Positions 1 through 8,551 of a DNA stretch of 16,361 nt are shown in pieces (positions within the stretch are counted from its first letter, which is position 1; each line of letters opens with the position of its first letter). The notes under the pieces are model-generated. The model ran no database searches. It was not told the origin of the DNA and saw only the letters and a program-made list of their open reading frames with translations. Source of the DNA: Candidatus Sabulitectum sp. GTDB taxonomy: Bacteria; Fermentibacterota; Fermentibacteria; Fermentibacterales; Fermentibacteraceae. The stretch is from the NCBI GenBank assembly GCA_023145935.1, contig JAGLDB010000019.1, forward strand, positions 1 to 16,361, in the 5' to 3' direction. Position numbers and translations under genes: made by a program.

Positions 1-2139
1 CTTGTATATGTCATAGTTATGGCTGACTATCTCAACATATTTCTTTGTTTCGTTGTATGTGATACGACTGAAGAACTCCTCTTTCGAAGCCGTTCCCCAT
101 CCCCATCTCAGAGCATTGTGAGGACCTCCGTTGTAGCCTGCCAGGGTACCCGGGATATCCCAGTTGCAATCTTCGCCATAGCTGCTTATACACGCAGTAC
201 CATAGAGAATTGAAGTGGCAGGATCATAGAGAATATCCGGGCTGTAGAGATGCTCCCAACCGTTTTCAAGGGCAACATACTCTGATGTGCTTGGTATCAT
301 CTGAATAAGACCCCTTGCTCCTGCTGTTGAAAAGCAGGATGGCTGGAATGCACTTTCCTGCTTCATTATAGCCCATAAAAGCTTTGGATCCATACTGAAC
401 TGATCCGTTGTGGATACAACAAACTCATCCCACGCTGCGGGATAACGAAGCCTCCAGAGATCGAGAGGACGATCCTGCCCCTCAAGACTCCAGATCTGCC
501 ATGCAGCGGATGGCCCTCTCTCCCATACCTCATTTCCAAGATAGAAAGGAGCAAGTCTATACGCACCTCCTGCTTCTGCCTCGGCCAGACTAAAAAGGTC
601 CAGAGCCCATTTCCTGCAACCGGATTCAAGAAGAAGAACACCATCAATTGCATTCTGTGAAGGTTCTGCTTCCGCTCTTCCATTGCGGGCCATCCAGGCC
701 CCCAGAGGTTCTTCAATGTAACTGGGTCGCCAGGGTGGAAGACCCAGATATTCCCTGGCAAAAGCAGCAGGCAGGCTTTCCGGTTTACCTGTGATAAGCC
801 TGTCTAGAACCCCTCTGCCTGATTCGTCACCGGATTCGATCTTCAGCACTCCATACCAGTATCTGGATGAAGGGCGGTATACACTACGGGTCCATCGGCT
901 GTTGAAGTTCCCGAAAGCTTCAATGGCTTCCGCAGTTCTTCCAATTTTCATAAGGGCCAGGCATCCATAAAACTGTGCATCGTCCACAGTTGTGTTGGAA
1001 GGATATCTTCTGACTGTCTCGGCAAAATATGGGATAGATCTCTCCCATAAACCATTTTCTGCCAGCAGACTTCCCCTGTACCATGGCAGATTACTGATCC
1101 TGCTGTGTTCAGGCCAGGTGGCAGCATAGTAGTCTAATCGATCCATGGCCTCTTCAACCATGCCAAGTGCCGCCATATCCCTGGCAAGATAGATGCAGGC
1201 GTTGGGAGCATCTGCACCATCCGGCCATGCTTCAAGATATTCGGAAAGAAGGCTGACTGCCTGATCATGCCTTCCCAGCCTGTCTCTGGTTCTACCGCCA
1301 AGGTATACAATGTGAGCCGGCGGGTCAGAGGAATTCACTGCCATGTCGTATACTTCGTTCCAGAGGCCACCACTGTAAAAAGGGTCGGCAACCTGGTGTG
1401 CAAGTGAAGAATCCGCAAGAAGTGTATCTCGTAGCAGTTCATACGCACTTGCATGAATGTCTCCAGCAGGCCATAAATTGAAGGAATCCACAAAATCACG
1501 GAAGCCGAATGTTCCTCTTGCCATACCCCGATAATGGTAAAATCTGGATTTAAGCTTATCATCATCCAGAGCAAAAGCTCTATTCCAGTAGATCTCCTGT
1601 AATTCCCAATCTCCCACTCCAAGATAAGCTCTGTAACTGGCAAGAAGTTGATCCTTTCCTGCACTGCCCGGAAAATCTCCATTGACCAACTCAAGGAATT
1701 CCAGGGACAAAGACGGGTTGGTGGAAAGAGACGATTCCGCAGCCATCAAGGCAACATAATCCGGCAGCTTGAATCTTCCGGCAACCAGTCCGGACATGAT
1801 ATCAGGAGTAACACCGCACCCACCGATCCTTAAAGCTCTGAATGGAGCCGGATCACCGGAAGTCTCCAGCAACAACCTGGCAATGGCAGGGGACAGGGCA
1901 ACAGTGGCTTCTGCAGCTTTCTCGGTAAGCTCCATTCTTCCCGGAGTTCCCTGCTCCAGTAGAAGTGCGGCTGCTGTATACATTTCTGCTGCACCGTTCC
2001 TGTCACCATTCAGTAACAGGGAATCACCCGCTGCTGCTTCTACCGCACTTCTGTCCTGACTGCTCATAAGTCCTGGGGCGTCAGCAACAGTCCCACAGGA
2101 AACCACCAGAAAGAAAAAAAGAAGTGAGTAAAACCTCAA
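1..2139 (-). CDS. Slt-type soluble lytic murein transglycosylase, lipoprotein (3' end off the window)
   Basis: Predicted to cleave the MurNAc-GlcNAc bond of peptidoglycan. The frame is open from 2139 to base 1 (713 codons) with no stop, so the C-terminus is missing. The proposed start is TTG at 2139-2137, immediately after the TAG of the upstream gene, with GAGG about 11 nt upstream; no ATG gives the signal peptide. Residues 1-15 form a hydrophobic lipoprotein signal ending in VVSC. Residues about 30-560 are a helical, repeat-rich region like the superhelical part of Slt70. The catalytic SLT domain starts near M583: QES with the likely catalytic Glu at 595, GARGLIQMIP at 607-616, YNGGP at 669-673, and the terminal TYNETKKYV typical of Slt proteins at 694-702. 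It is the last visible gene of the operon and probably coupled to the TPR gene before it. The family call is firm; the exact start and the lipid anchor are inferred. Confidence 0.9.
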   Translation of the reverse strand, partial: MRFYSLLFFFLVVSCGTVADAPGLMSSQDRSAVEAAAGDSLLLNGDRNGAAEMYTAAALLLEQGTPGRMELTEKAAEATVALSPAIARLLLETSGDPAPFRALRIGGCGVTPDIMSGLVAGRFKLPDYVALMAAESSLSTNPSLSLEFLELVNGDFPGSAGKDQLLASYRAYLGVGDWELQEIYWNRAFALDDDKLKSRFYHYRGMARGTFGFRDFVDSFNLWPAGDIHASAYELLRDTLLADSSLAHQVADPFYSGGLWNEVYDMAVNSSDPPAHIVYLGGRTRDRLGRHDQAVSLLSEYLEAWPDGADAPNACIYLARDMAALGMVEEAMDRLDYYAATWPEHSRISNLPWYRGSLLAENGLWERSIPYFAETVRRYPSNTTVDDAQFYGCLALMKIGRTAEAIEAFGNFNSRWTRSVYRPSSRYWYGVLKIESGDESGRGVLDRLITGKPESLPAAFAREYLGLPPWRPSYIEEPLGAWMARNGRAEAEPSQNAIDGVLLLESGCRKWALDLFSLAEAEAGGAYRLAPFYLGNEVWERGPSAAWQIWSLEGQDRPLDLWRLRYPAAWDEFVVSTTDQFSMDPKLLWAIMKQESAFQPSCFSTAGARGLIQMIPSTSEYVALENGWEHLYSPDILYDPATSILYGTACISSYGEDCNWDIPGTLAGYNGGPHNALRWGWGTASKEEFFSRITYNETKKYVEIVSHNYDIYK

Positions 2140-3555
2140 CTAGCTTTTTTCCTCATGTCCATACTTCGCAAGTTCTTCAAGCAGATCATGATTACCCGGT
2201 GCAGCTCTGAGAGATGTTTCAAGCAGCTCAACAGCCTCATCGTGTCTTTCAAGATCAGCAAGAGCTCTTGCGTAAGCAACAGAAGTTCTTACTGAAGGGT
2301 CACCGTCAATCAACACTTTCTTCAGAAATTCAATGGTTTCGTCAGCCCTGCCGGTACTAACCATCAGCATTCCAAGCCCTGAAACAGCAGGCTCCAAATC
2401 AGGTGATATCTCAAGAGCCTTGCGGAACAACTGCTCTGCTTCATCCATTTCTTCCATTGCAGCTTTAAGGTGAGCTGTATTGCACAGGAGTTCAGAATTC
2501 TCCGGTGACAGATTCAATGCCTGCCCCCATAGAGCTTCAGCCTCGGGAAACTCTCCATGATTAAAGTGAGTGATAGCTCTGGCATTCAAGTCAAGAATAC
2601 GGTCTTCCTCGGCCTTGTCGGCGAACTTGGAAGTAATATCCACCATCTGACCTGTCATATCAGTGTTTAGCTTCAATCCATTCTCAAGCTCTTTCTTTAT
2701 CTCACCGAGAGAGTCATTCGACTGACTGATGTTTTTCTCTGTTTTGTCAAGCATTTCTCCGGTTGTCTCAGAAAGCGCTTTCATTGATTCAGAGAGATCT
2801 TTCCCCATCTTTTCTATCTTATCAGGCACCACTTTCACCACATCAAGTACCTGTTCACCAGAAGAAACAAGTTGTTCTTTAACCTGGGTCAACCCCATAG
2901 ACAAAGTCTCGACATACTCTCTGTCTTGAGAGGCTTTCAGAATTTTCTCCAGCTCACCGTGAACTTCAGTAAGCTTCAGCTCCACTTTCTCCATTGGATT
3001 GGAAGTGTCTTCTTTTCCAAGCTCCTTCAGCTTGTCAGTCATCTCTGAAGGAAGCTTATCTAATGAAACAGCAAGCCCGTCAAGAAGAGGTTTAAGCTGG
3101 CTCATTACTTCCATTTCGCTCATAGCCGCAGTAACGGCATCTATTTTTTCAAGAACGGGAGAGAGATCAATTTGTGCGGCATCTTCGTTAGTACTGGCTT
3201 CCTTTATTGCAGGAAGGATCTCACCGGACAAAACGGTCTCTATGGCCTGCAGTTTCTCGGAAACAACTGCAGAGAACTGAGAATCAACGGATTCCCCGGC
3301 TGGAGCCTGCTTTTCAAGGATTGACTTAAACTCATCAACCTTCTCAAGAAGCGGTGTCAAATCCACAGAAACAGCCTCGCCTTTGTCACCTGACTCCGTT
3401 TTTTTCAATGCAGGTGCTATATCATCCGCAAGAACCGTGTATATGGAATCCATTTTTTCACCGAGAGTCTCAATTTTATTTCCAATACTCATAACCGCCT
3501 GGCCCAGCCCGATAAGAAGCTGCTCTGTGGTCAATCCATTGGCATTCTCAGCCAT
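2140..3555 (-). CDS. Coiled-coil protein with C-terminal TPR repeats
   Basis: Function unknown. The 471-residue product has no signal peptide or membrane segment, so it is probably cytoplasmic. The start is ATG 3555-3553, overlapping the upstream stop as TAATG, with a GGAGG 6 nt ahead; an in-frame ATG at 3567 lies on that Shine-Dalgarno and is unlikely. Residues about 30-310 are long charged helices with coiled-coil character. They include a duplicated unit: residues about 34-82 resemble about 101-147, each with an 'IxTVL...I.PA.K' part followed by 'VDLTPLLEKVD' or 'IDLSPVLEKID'. Residues about 320-460 hold about four TPR units, for example around 'EAEALWGQALNLSPE' and 'EAEQLFRKALEISPD'. It lies between a giant solenoid gene and an Slt gene, suggesting an adaptor or scaffold acting with them. 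The ORF is secure; any role is inference. Confidence 0.88.
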   Translation of the reverse strand: MAENANGLTTEQLLIGLGQAVMSIGNKIETLGEKMDSIYTVLADDIAPALKKTESGDKGEAVSVDLTPLLEKVDEFKSILEKQAPAGESVDSQFSAVVSEKLQAIETVLSGEILPAIKEASTNEDAAQIDLSPVLEKIDAVTAAMSEMEVMSQLKPLLDGLAVSLDKLPSEMTDKLKELGKEDTSNPMEKVELKLTEVHGELEKILKASQDREYVETLSMGLTQVKEQLVSSGEQVLDVVKVVPDKIEKMGKDLSESMKALSETTGEMLDKTEKNISQSNDSLGEIKKELENGLKLNTDMTGQMVDITSKFADKAEEDRILDLNARAITHFNHGEFPEAEALWGQALNLSPENSELLCNTAHLKAAMEEMDEAEQLFRKALEISPDLEPAVSGLGMLMVSTGRADETIEFLKKVLIDGDPSVRTSVAYARALADLERHDEAVELLETSLRAAPGNHDLLEELAKYGHEEKS

Positions 3556-6500
3556 TATTTCCTCCATCTTTTTATATTGTATGAAATCATTTTTAACGAT
3601 TCACCTCTGTTAACGGGCTTCCCCGCCCCCAGACCGAACTCTGGGTGCTTTTCACCAAGTAGCCTTTCCACCGCATCAACCTCATTGTATGCCCCCATAC
3701 ATCCAAGTGCATACTCCAGTCTCTGAAGAAACAGAGGCTCCCCGGTTCTTGTGTACGCAGAGCGCCAGACCGAGCACGCAGCAATTCGCTTTCCCGAAAG
3801 CCATAACGCCTCACCCAGAGACATTGGATCAGAAGATGCAGTAGAACCCAGAAGAACCTGAAACACTTTGCCTTCTCGTAACTGAGCCTGTGGTGAATCT
3901 GAACTGGAATCACGGATTGATACCTTTTTCCTGATTTTCAGAAGAAGATCGGAATCACCCCTTGCATACATAAATGCCTCTGAAATACGACCGGCCATAA
4001 GAAGAAGCTCCACCACCTGAGATACGGAAAGAGAACCGCTCTCACCTGCTGTGGGCATAAAGACATCAACAATACTTCCTGCGGCATCCCGGTTCTGGCC
4101 AGAACCATCTTCCAGAATATCAATAGCGAAATCAAACAATTTATCCGTTGATTTACATCTGATCAGCATCTCAACAGCTGCGGAGACTTCCTCCATATCG
4201 GAGTTACCTGCACCATTGGGAAAAAGCTGAGCGATCGAAGAAAACGCCTGCTCTCTGCTGGAACACAAAAGCAGAAAGTCCATTCTATAGTCGGGGTTAT
4301 CTATTGTGTCCTTGAGAAGCCCCTCAGAACTGTCCGCTCCAAGGTCGGCAATAGCCTTTCTCACTTCATGCGCCTGTGGTAAGTATCCTGACATTTCAGC
4401 GAGAATCTCAAGTTGCTTCAGTGCATCCAGCGACTCTGATTCTTTCCACACCGAAAGAGGCTTTTCGATCAATTCAGAGGGCAGAATAACATCAGAGGGT
4501 ATCGGCCGGGTGAGAAATCCCTCCGGGTTACCTGAAGCAAGCAAAAGAAGCATTCCCAGAAACTCGTCCCCTGCTGCCAGCTCGGAAATTCTCTCATGCA
4601 GCTCCGGTTGCATGCATAAGGCTTTTATCAAAGCAGGGGAAGAATCGAATTCATCGATCAATTTTGTTCCCAGCTCTGCAGCGAATATCAAGCCGGGAGC
4701 ATAGCTGTTCTCTATGGAATAATCTGTACCTGCCTGAACAAGTTCCAGGGCAAGTTCGGAATTGCCTTCTACCGCTGCCCCTGCAGCTGCCCTGTAACCT
4801 TCGGGATCACCGGCATAAAGTCGAGCCAAAGCAAGACATCCGAGGATTTCCGGGGAATGAGAAACTTCAAGCACGGTATTCTCAAGATATGCCAGAACAT
4901 CGCTGTGTTCAAGAAATTCTTTTAACGTTACTGCTGCTCCAGCAATGTCGTCGGTGTTAAGTTGTGCCTGGGCAAGGGCAATAGCCGTATCAGAAGAAGC
5001 CTTGCCTGATTTTAGAAACTCAGCGAGAACCTCTTTCGCAAGATAGGCAGTTCTTCCGGAAGCCGCAGCTCTGGTCAAAAACGCTGTAGCCTTTTCCCTA
5101 TCACCTGCAGCCAGAGCCGCACACCCGCTTACAAGCTGAGTGATATCTTCTTCAGAAGTACGCAGTCCTCGAACGGAAGATGCAGCGGTTCCAGGCATGC
5201 CTCTTTCAATGAAATAGCTAAGGCGGAAGAGAATGGTATCTACTTTTGTTCCCAGAACAAGTTCGGCAGCAAGCTTGTCCATCCATTCCTCTGCTCCGGT
5301 TGAAGCCATCAGAGGAAGAAGTTTTTCTACCACTCCACCCCGCTCGTTCCTGTTCAGCATTTTAAACAGCAGAGCAGGCTTCATGGCAGAAACAGAAGAA
5401 AATGGCAAAGCTGAAACAATACCAGTGACCCTGTCAACAAGATCCTTTTCTTCGAGAACCGCTGCAAGATGAATCGCTGACTCTTCAAAGTTGCCGGAAT
5501 ATATACTTGCAGAAGCCAAAACCAGTTCTCCAGCAGGTGAACCGGGCACAAATCCTGATGACAGAACCTCTTCTCCTCTGCTCTTCATCACTTCTCTGTC
5601 GAAAATCTCAAGGAGAGCCCTGTCTTTTAATCTTTCTCCTGCCAGAAGCAATTCCAGCCAATCATCCGCGGATTCAGTACCGCTGCCTGTTTTGTACCCG
5701 GCTGCAGCTCTCAGTCTTCTTAATTCCAAGTGGGAACTCATGAGGCTGTCGAAATGTAACAGAACTGAGACTATGTCCTGCCTTGATTTAACATCCTGTC
5801 GAGCCGATAGATGCTTTAAAGTCGCTGCAGCTTCACCGCCTCGTTTATCAATAAGCAAAACAACTGCAAGAAGAGTCAATACAGCAGCACTGGTTCTGTC
5901 ACGCTTCAGAAGCTTTTGAATCTGCTCCAGAACCCACTCAGGTGATTGAAGAGCACTGAGACCGAGCACTTCTACAGCATCCTCTACGGCACCTTTTTCA
6001 ACCAGAAACTCTCCAAGCTTACCTGTGATGAGACCTTCCCTGTCTACGCCTGATTCAATAAATTTACGACAGATCTCAACAATTGGGGAATCCACAACAT
6101 CGTTGCATTGAAAAGCTCTGTCTACAGAATCAAGAGCCTGTGTGTTTTCTCCTCTTGTAAGTCGGAGTCTAGCCTGCAGAAGGTGAACTCTTGCAAAACT
6201 GGAAGCATTAAGTACAAGGTTTGTTACAGCCTGCTCAAGTATGGAAGAGTTGCCATTCTCATCGATCAGGTTATCCAGAATAAGGCTTGCGTCGTCTACC
6301 CTTCCGTTCTCACTGATCAATCTGGCAAGAGAAATATTTGCTCTGGGGGTTTTATCAAATGGCAGAAGGTCTTTTTCTACCAGTGCTATGGCCTTCTTAA
6401 CAACATCTGACTCAGCATCATACAAGCTGGGTAGTTCTGAAATAGCTCTTTCAGTGTCACCAATAGCAGCAAGAACCATTATTCTTTTTAAGTTAACTTC

Positions 6501-7115
6501 CATGTCAGTTCCACCAGTGCTGGCTGCTATCCATCCGCTGAGCCTGGCAAGACTCTCCTCAGGAAATCTGCACCTCTCAGCTCCATCCACAAGAATATCC
6601 ATTGCCGCCTTTGGATCTCCCTTTTGCAGCACCACTATCGACCACGCAAGAATTCGATCTATACTGGATCCAAGTTCTCTGCCTGTAACTCCGTCAAGGG
6701 TCTGAAAAGCACTGTGAATCGAATTTGTGAAACGATTTACCGTAAGTCTTTCAGTCCTTCCCAGAAGCTCTATCAATCCGGTAAAATCCCTCTGATGCAG
6801 CCTCGACCGCCAGATAACCCTGAGAAGCTCAATTGACCTGGGAAACTGAGCCTGCTTCTCCTCTAATAGACGCGATACGGTCATTCTTAAATCCGAATGA
6901 GTCCGCATTATCTTCTCACCAATTCTTCCACCCAGATCAGGGTGCCCTATGTCCATTAAAAACGGAACAAGCTTAGCAGACACCTCGTGATCAGAAAGAA
7001 GAAGATCGAGCTCTTCCTCTACCATTACAGCCGACTGATCCACCATGTCACTGGCGGCAAGATCCTGTATTTTCTTGAATGTTCTCTGCGCTTTCGATCC
7101 GAAAAGAAATGCCAT
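3555..7115 (-). CDS. Giant TPR-like alpha-solenoid protein, 1186 residues
   Basis: Not recognised as a named family. It is rich in Leu, Ala, Ser and Glu and consists almost wholly of helix pairs resembling degenerate TPRs, for example 'LARLISENGRVDDASLILDN' and the nearby 'ARLRLTRGENTQALDSVDRAF'-type segment. The last visible repeat ('GEALWLSGKRIAACSVW') is near residues 1110-1126. There is no signal peptide, membrane helix or catalytic motif, so a cytoplasmic scaffold is most likely. The C-terminus is basic (NIKRWRK). The ATG at 7115 lies 5 nt after the stop of the LysM transglycosylase gene, with GGAG upstream inside that gene. The 3' end overlaps the next start codon (TAATG). Its place between envelope murein hydrolase genes suggests a partner in wall remodelling or its spatial control, which is inference only. 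Confidence 0.85.
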   Translation of the reverse strand: MAFLFGSKAQRTFKKIQDLAASDMVDQSAVMVEEELDLLLSDHEVSAKLVPFLMDIGHPDLGGRIGEKIMRTHSDLRMTVSRLLEEKQAQFPRSIELLRVIWRSRLHQRDFTGLIELLGRTERLTVNRFTNSIHSAFQTLDGVTGRELGSSIDRILAWSIVVLQKGDPKAAMDILVDGAERCRFPEESLARLSGWIAASTGGTDMEVNLKRIMVLAAIGDTERAISELPSLYDAESDVVKKAIALVEKDLLPFDKTPRANISLARLISENGRVDDASLILDNLIDENGNSSILEQAVTNLVLNASSFARVHLLQARLRLTRGENTQALDSVDRAFQCNDVVDSPIVEICRKFIESGVDREGLITGKLGEFLVEKGAVEDAVEVLGLSALQSPEWVLEQIQKLLKRDRTSAAVLTLLAVVLLIDKRGGEAAATLKHLSARQDVKSRQDIVSVLLHFDSLMSSHLELRRLRAAAGYKTGSGTESADDWLELLLAGERLKDRALLEIFDREVMKSRGEEVLSSGFVPGSPAGELVLASASIYSGNFEESAIHLAAVLEEKDLVDRVTGIVSALPFSSVSAMKPALLFKMLNRNERGGVVEKLLPLMASTGAEEWMDKLAAELVLGTKVDTILFRLSYFIERGMPGTAASSVRGLRTSEEDITQLVSGCAALAAGDREKATAFLTRAAASGRTAYLAKEVLAEFLKSGKASSDTAIALAQAQLNTDDIAGAAVTLKEFLEHSDVLAYLENTVLEVSHSPEILGCLALARLYAGDPEGYRAAAGAAVEGNSELALELVQAGTDYSIENSYAPGLIFAAELGTKLIDEFDSSPALIKALCMQPELHERISELAAGDEFLGMLLLLASGNPEGFLTRPIPSDVILPSELIEKPLSVWKESESLDALKQLEILAEMSGYLPQAHEVRKAIADLGADSSEGLLKDTIDNPDYRMDFLLLCSSREQAFSSIAQLFPNGAGNSDMEEVSAAVEMLIRCKSTDKLFDFAIDILEDGSGQNRDAAGSIVDVFMPTAGESGSLSVSQVVELLLMAGRISEAFMYARGDSDLLLKIRKKVSIRDSSSDSPQAQLREGKVFQVLLGSTASSDPMSLGEALWLSGKRIAACSVWRSAYTRTGEPLFLQRLEYALGCMGAYNEVDAVERLLGEKHPEFGLGAGKPVNRGESLKMISYNIKRWRK
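3562..3566 (-). promoter_or_regulatory. Ribosome binding site GGAGG deciding the start of the coiled-coil/TPR gene
   Basis: GGAGG on the minus strand ends 6 nt before the ATG at 3555. A second in-frame ATG at 3567-3565 overlaps this element, so translation should begin at 3555. The site lies inside the last codons of the upstream gene, which favours coupled translation across TAATG. Confidence 0.8.
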
Positions 7116-7120
7116 GATAC

Positions 7121-8548
7121 CTACTCCGGTTTAATGATCAGGTTTTCACCAATTGATAATGCCGATGAATCTTTATCGTTAAGCTCCATTATCTGTTCAA
7201 CTGAAACTCCGTATTCCACAGCCAATGCCCACATAGAATCTCCCGCTTGTACAATATGAGTTACCTGGTTGCCTGCTCTCACCATTACTACAGCTCCGGA
7301 TCCCTCTGGTGGAGTACCTCGGAGAAGCAGCTTCTGCCCGGGATAAATTAGTGCAGAAGTAGACATATCGTTCCATAAAGCTACCTCTCTTGAGGAAACT
7401 CCCACAAGAGCACCTATACCACCAAGAGAATCCCCTGATCTGACAGTATACTGAAAATAACCGGCGCTGGCAGCCGCATTGGAATTCACCGGTACCCTCC
7501 CGCTTGCAGGCAAAAGCATATTATTACCCGGTGATGGCATTGATGAATTATTTGCTTCCATCAAATCACTCACAGAAATCCCGGTTGCCAGTCCCACCGA
7601 TGTCCAGGAGTCTCCATTTTTCACAACATACCGGTCCCGTCTCACAGACCAGGCAACCTGAAATGCAAGAGATGCACGATTGGTAGGAACTACTACTTCC
7701 CAGTTTCTCTGCCCTACCGGAGTCACTTCCCTGAGAAAACCTCTGTTGTTCTCTGCAAGCACTTCCGGATCCATACCGCTTTCTGCTGCCAGAATTCTCA
7801 AATCAAACCCTGGCGGAACCAATATAACAGATAGTTCAGGTTCTTCCCTCTCAAGTTGACGGACAGCCTGCAGTGCTGCGGAATATCTGGGAACAAAAGC
7901 ATCGGTTTCTCCTGGAAGCTCAATCAGACCATATTCTCTTCTCGTGGCATTGGAGAGAGCCCTTTGCATTGTCCCTTCTCCGCAGTTGTACGCTGCCACA
8001 GCAAGATGCCAGTCATCAAAGAGCCCCTTAAGGTATAAAAGGTAATTTGAGGCAGTCCTCGTAGAAGCCGTCCAGGAATAACGCTCGTCAATCTCATCTG
8101 TCATATTCATGTTAAAATGTCTTGCTGTTCCGCTCATGAACTGCCAGGGCCCGGCAGCACCCACCCTGGAATAGTCCCCCACATAGTAGCTACTTTCAAC
8201 CCACGGCAAAGCAGCAAGATCGGAAGGAGCTCCCTGACTTCTGAGCAGAGCTTCAAGAAGTCTAATGGTTCCTTTTCCCGCTGGACAATCCTCTGGAGAA
8301 TAATTGAGATCGCTGAGATGTGGAGCGTGAAGAGGAATAACAGCAGCTTCGATCCTTCCCGATGTACCGTGAACAATTGGAAACATCGGCTGTTCGGAAT
8401 ACATTTCAGCAACAGAAGTACTCACAGCTGATGAGGATTGCTCAGAGGTAACATTTGTATTTTGCAGTCTAATGCCGGAGCACGATGAAAAGAACAATAT
8501 TACCATAGTAACCGGGATGAATCTCATGCATTTGACCAAGGGAGGCAT
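7121..8548 (-). CDS. MltD-like lytic murein transglycosylase lipoprotein with three LysM repeats
   Basis: Predicted outer-membrane lipoprotein that cuts peptidoglycan glycan strands. The N-terminus has a hydrophobic signal ending in FSSC (Cys23). The catalytic SLT domain spans about 94-205: 'LPWVESSY' with the likely catalytic Glu118, 'GAAGPWQFM' at 130-138, and 'AVAAYNCG' at 183-190. The following 'LPGETDAFVPRY' is characteristic of the MltD branch. Three LysM peptidoglycan-binding repeats follow at about 305-347, 365-409 and 429-473, each opening with 'V..GDS'. Length (475) is near that of E. coli MltD. The start is ambiguous: ATG 8548 and ATG 8527 both keep the signal, and neither has a clear Shine-Dalgarno. 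It is the first gene of a four-gene minus-strand operon, so its promoter must lie inside the divergent asd gene. Confidence 0.92.
   Translation of the reverse strand: MPPLVKCMRFIPVTMVILFFSSCSGIRLQNTNVTSEQSSSAVSTSVAEMYSEQPMFPIVHGTSGRIEAAVIPLHAPHLSDLNYSPEDCPAGKGTIRLLEALLRSQGAPSDLAALPWVESSYYVGDYSRVGAAGPWQFMSGTARHFNMNMTDEIDERYSWTASTRTASNYLLYLKGLFDDWHLAVAAYNCGEGTMQRALSNATRREYGLIELPGETDAFVPRYSAALQAVRQLEREEPELSVILVPPGFDLRILAAESGMDPEVLAENNRGFLREVTPVGQRNWEVVVPTNRASLAFQVAWSVRRDRYVVKNGDSWTSVGLATGISVSDLMEANNSSMPSPGNNMLLPASGRVPVNSNAAASAGYFQYTVRSGDSLGGIGALVGVSSREVALWNDMSTSALIYPGQKLLLRGTPPEGSGAVVMVRAGNQVTHIVQAGDSMWALAVEYGVSVEQIMELNDKDSSALSIGENLIIKPE
8538..8545 (+). promoter_or_regulatory. Ribosome binding site of asd
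   Basis: AAGGGAGG ends 6 nt before the asd ATG at 8552. It directly abuts the start codon of the divergent transglycosylase gene on the other strand (8546-8548), so the two translation start regions physically overlap. Confidence 0.85.
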
Positions 8549-8551
8549 GCA

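Noticed and set aside
366..1694. Two minus-strand open frames of 131 and 119 codons
   Set aside because: They are in another frame of the Slt-type gene, whose own frame is open from 2139 to base 1 and carries catalytic motifs.
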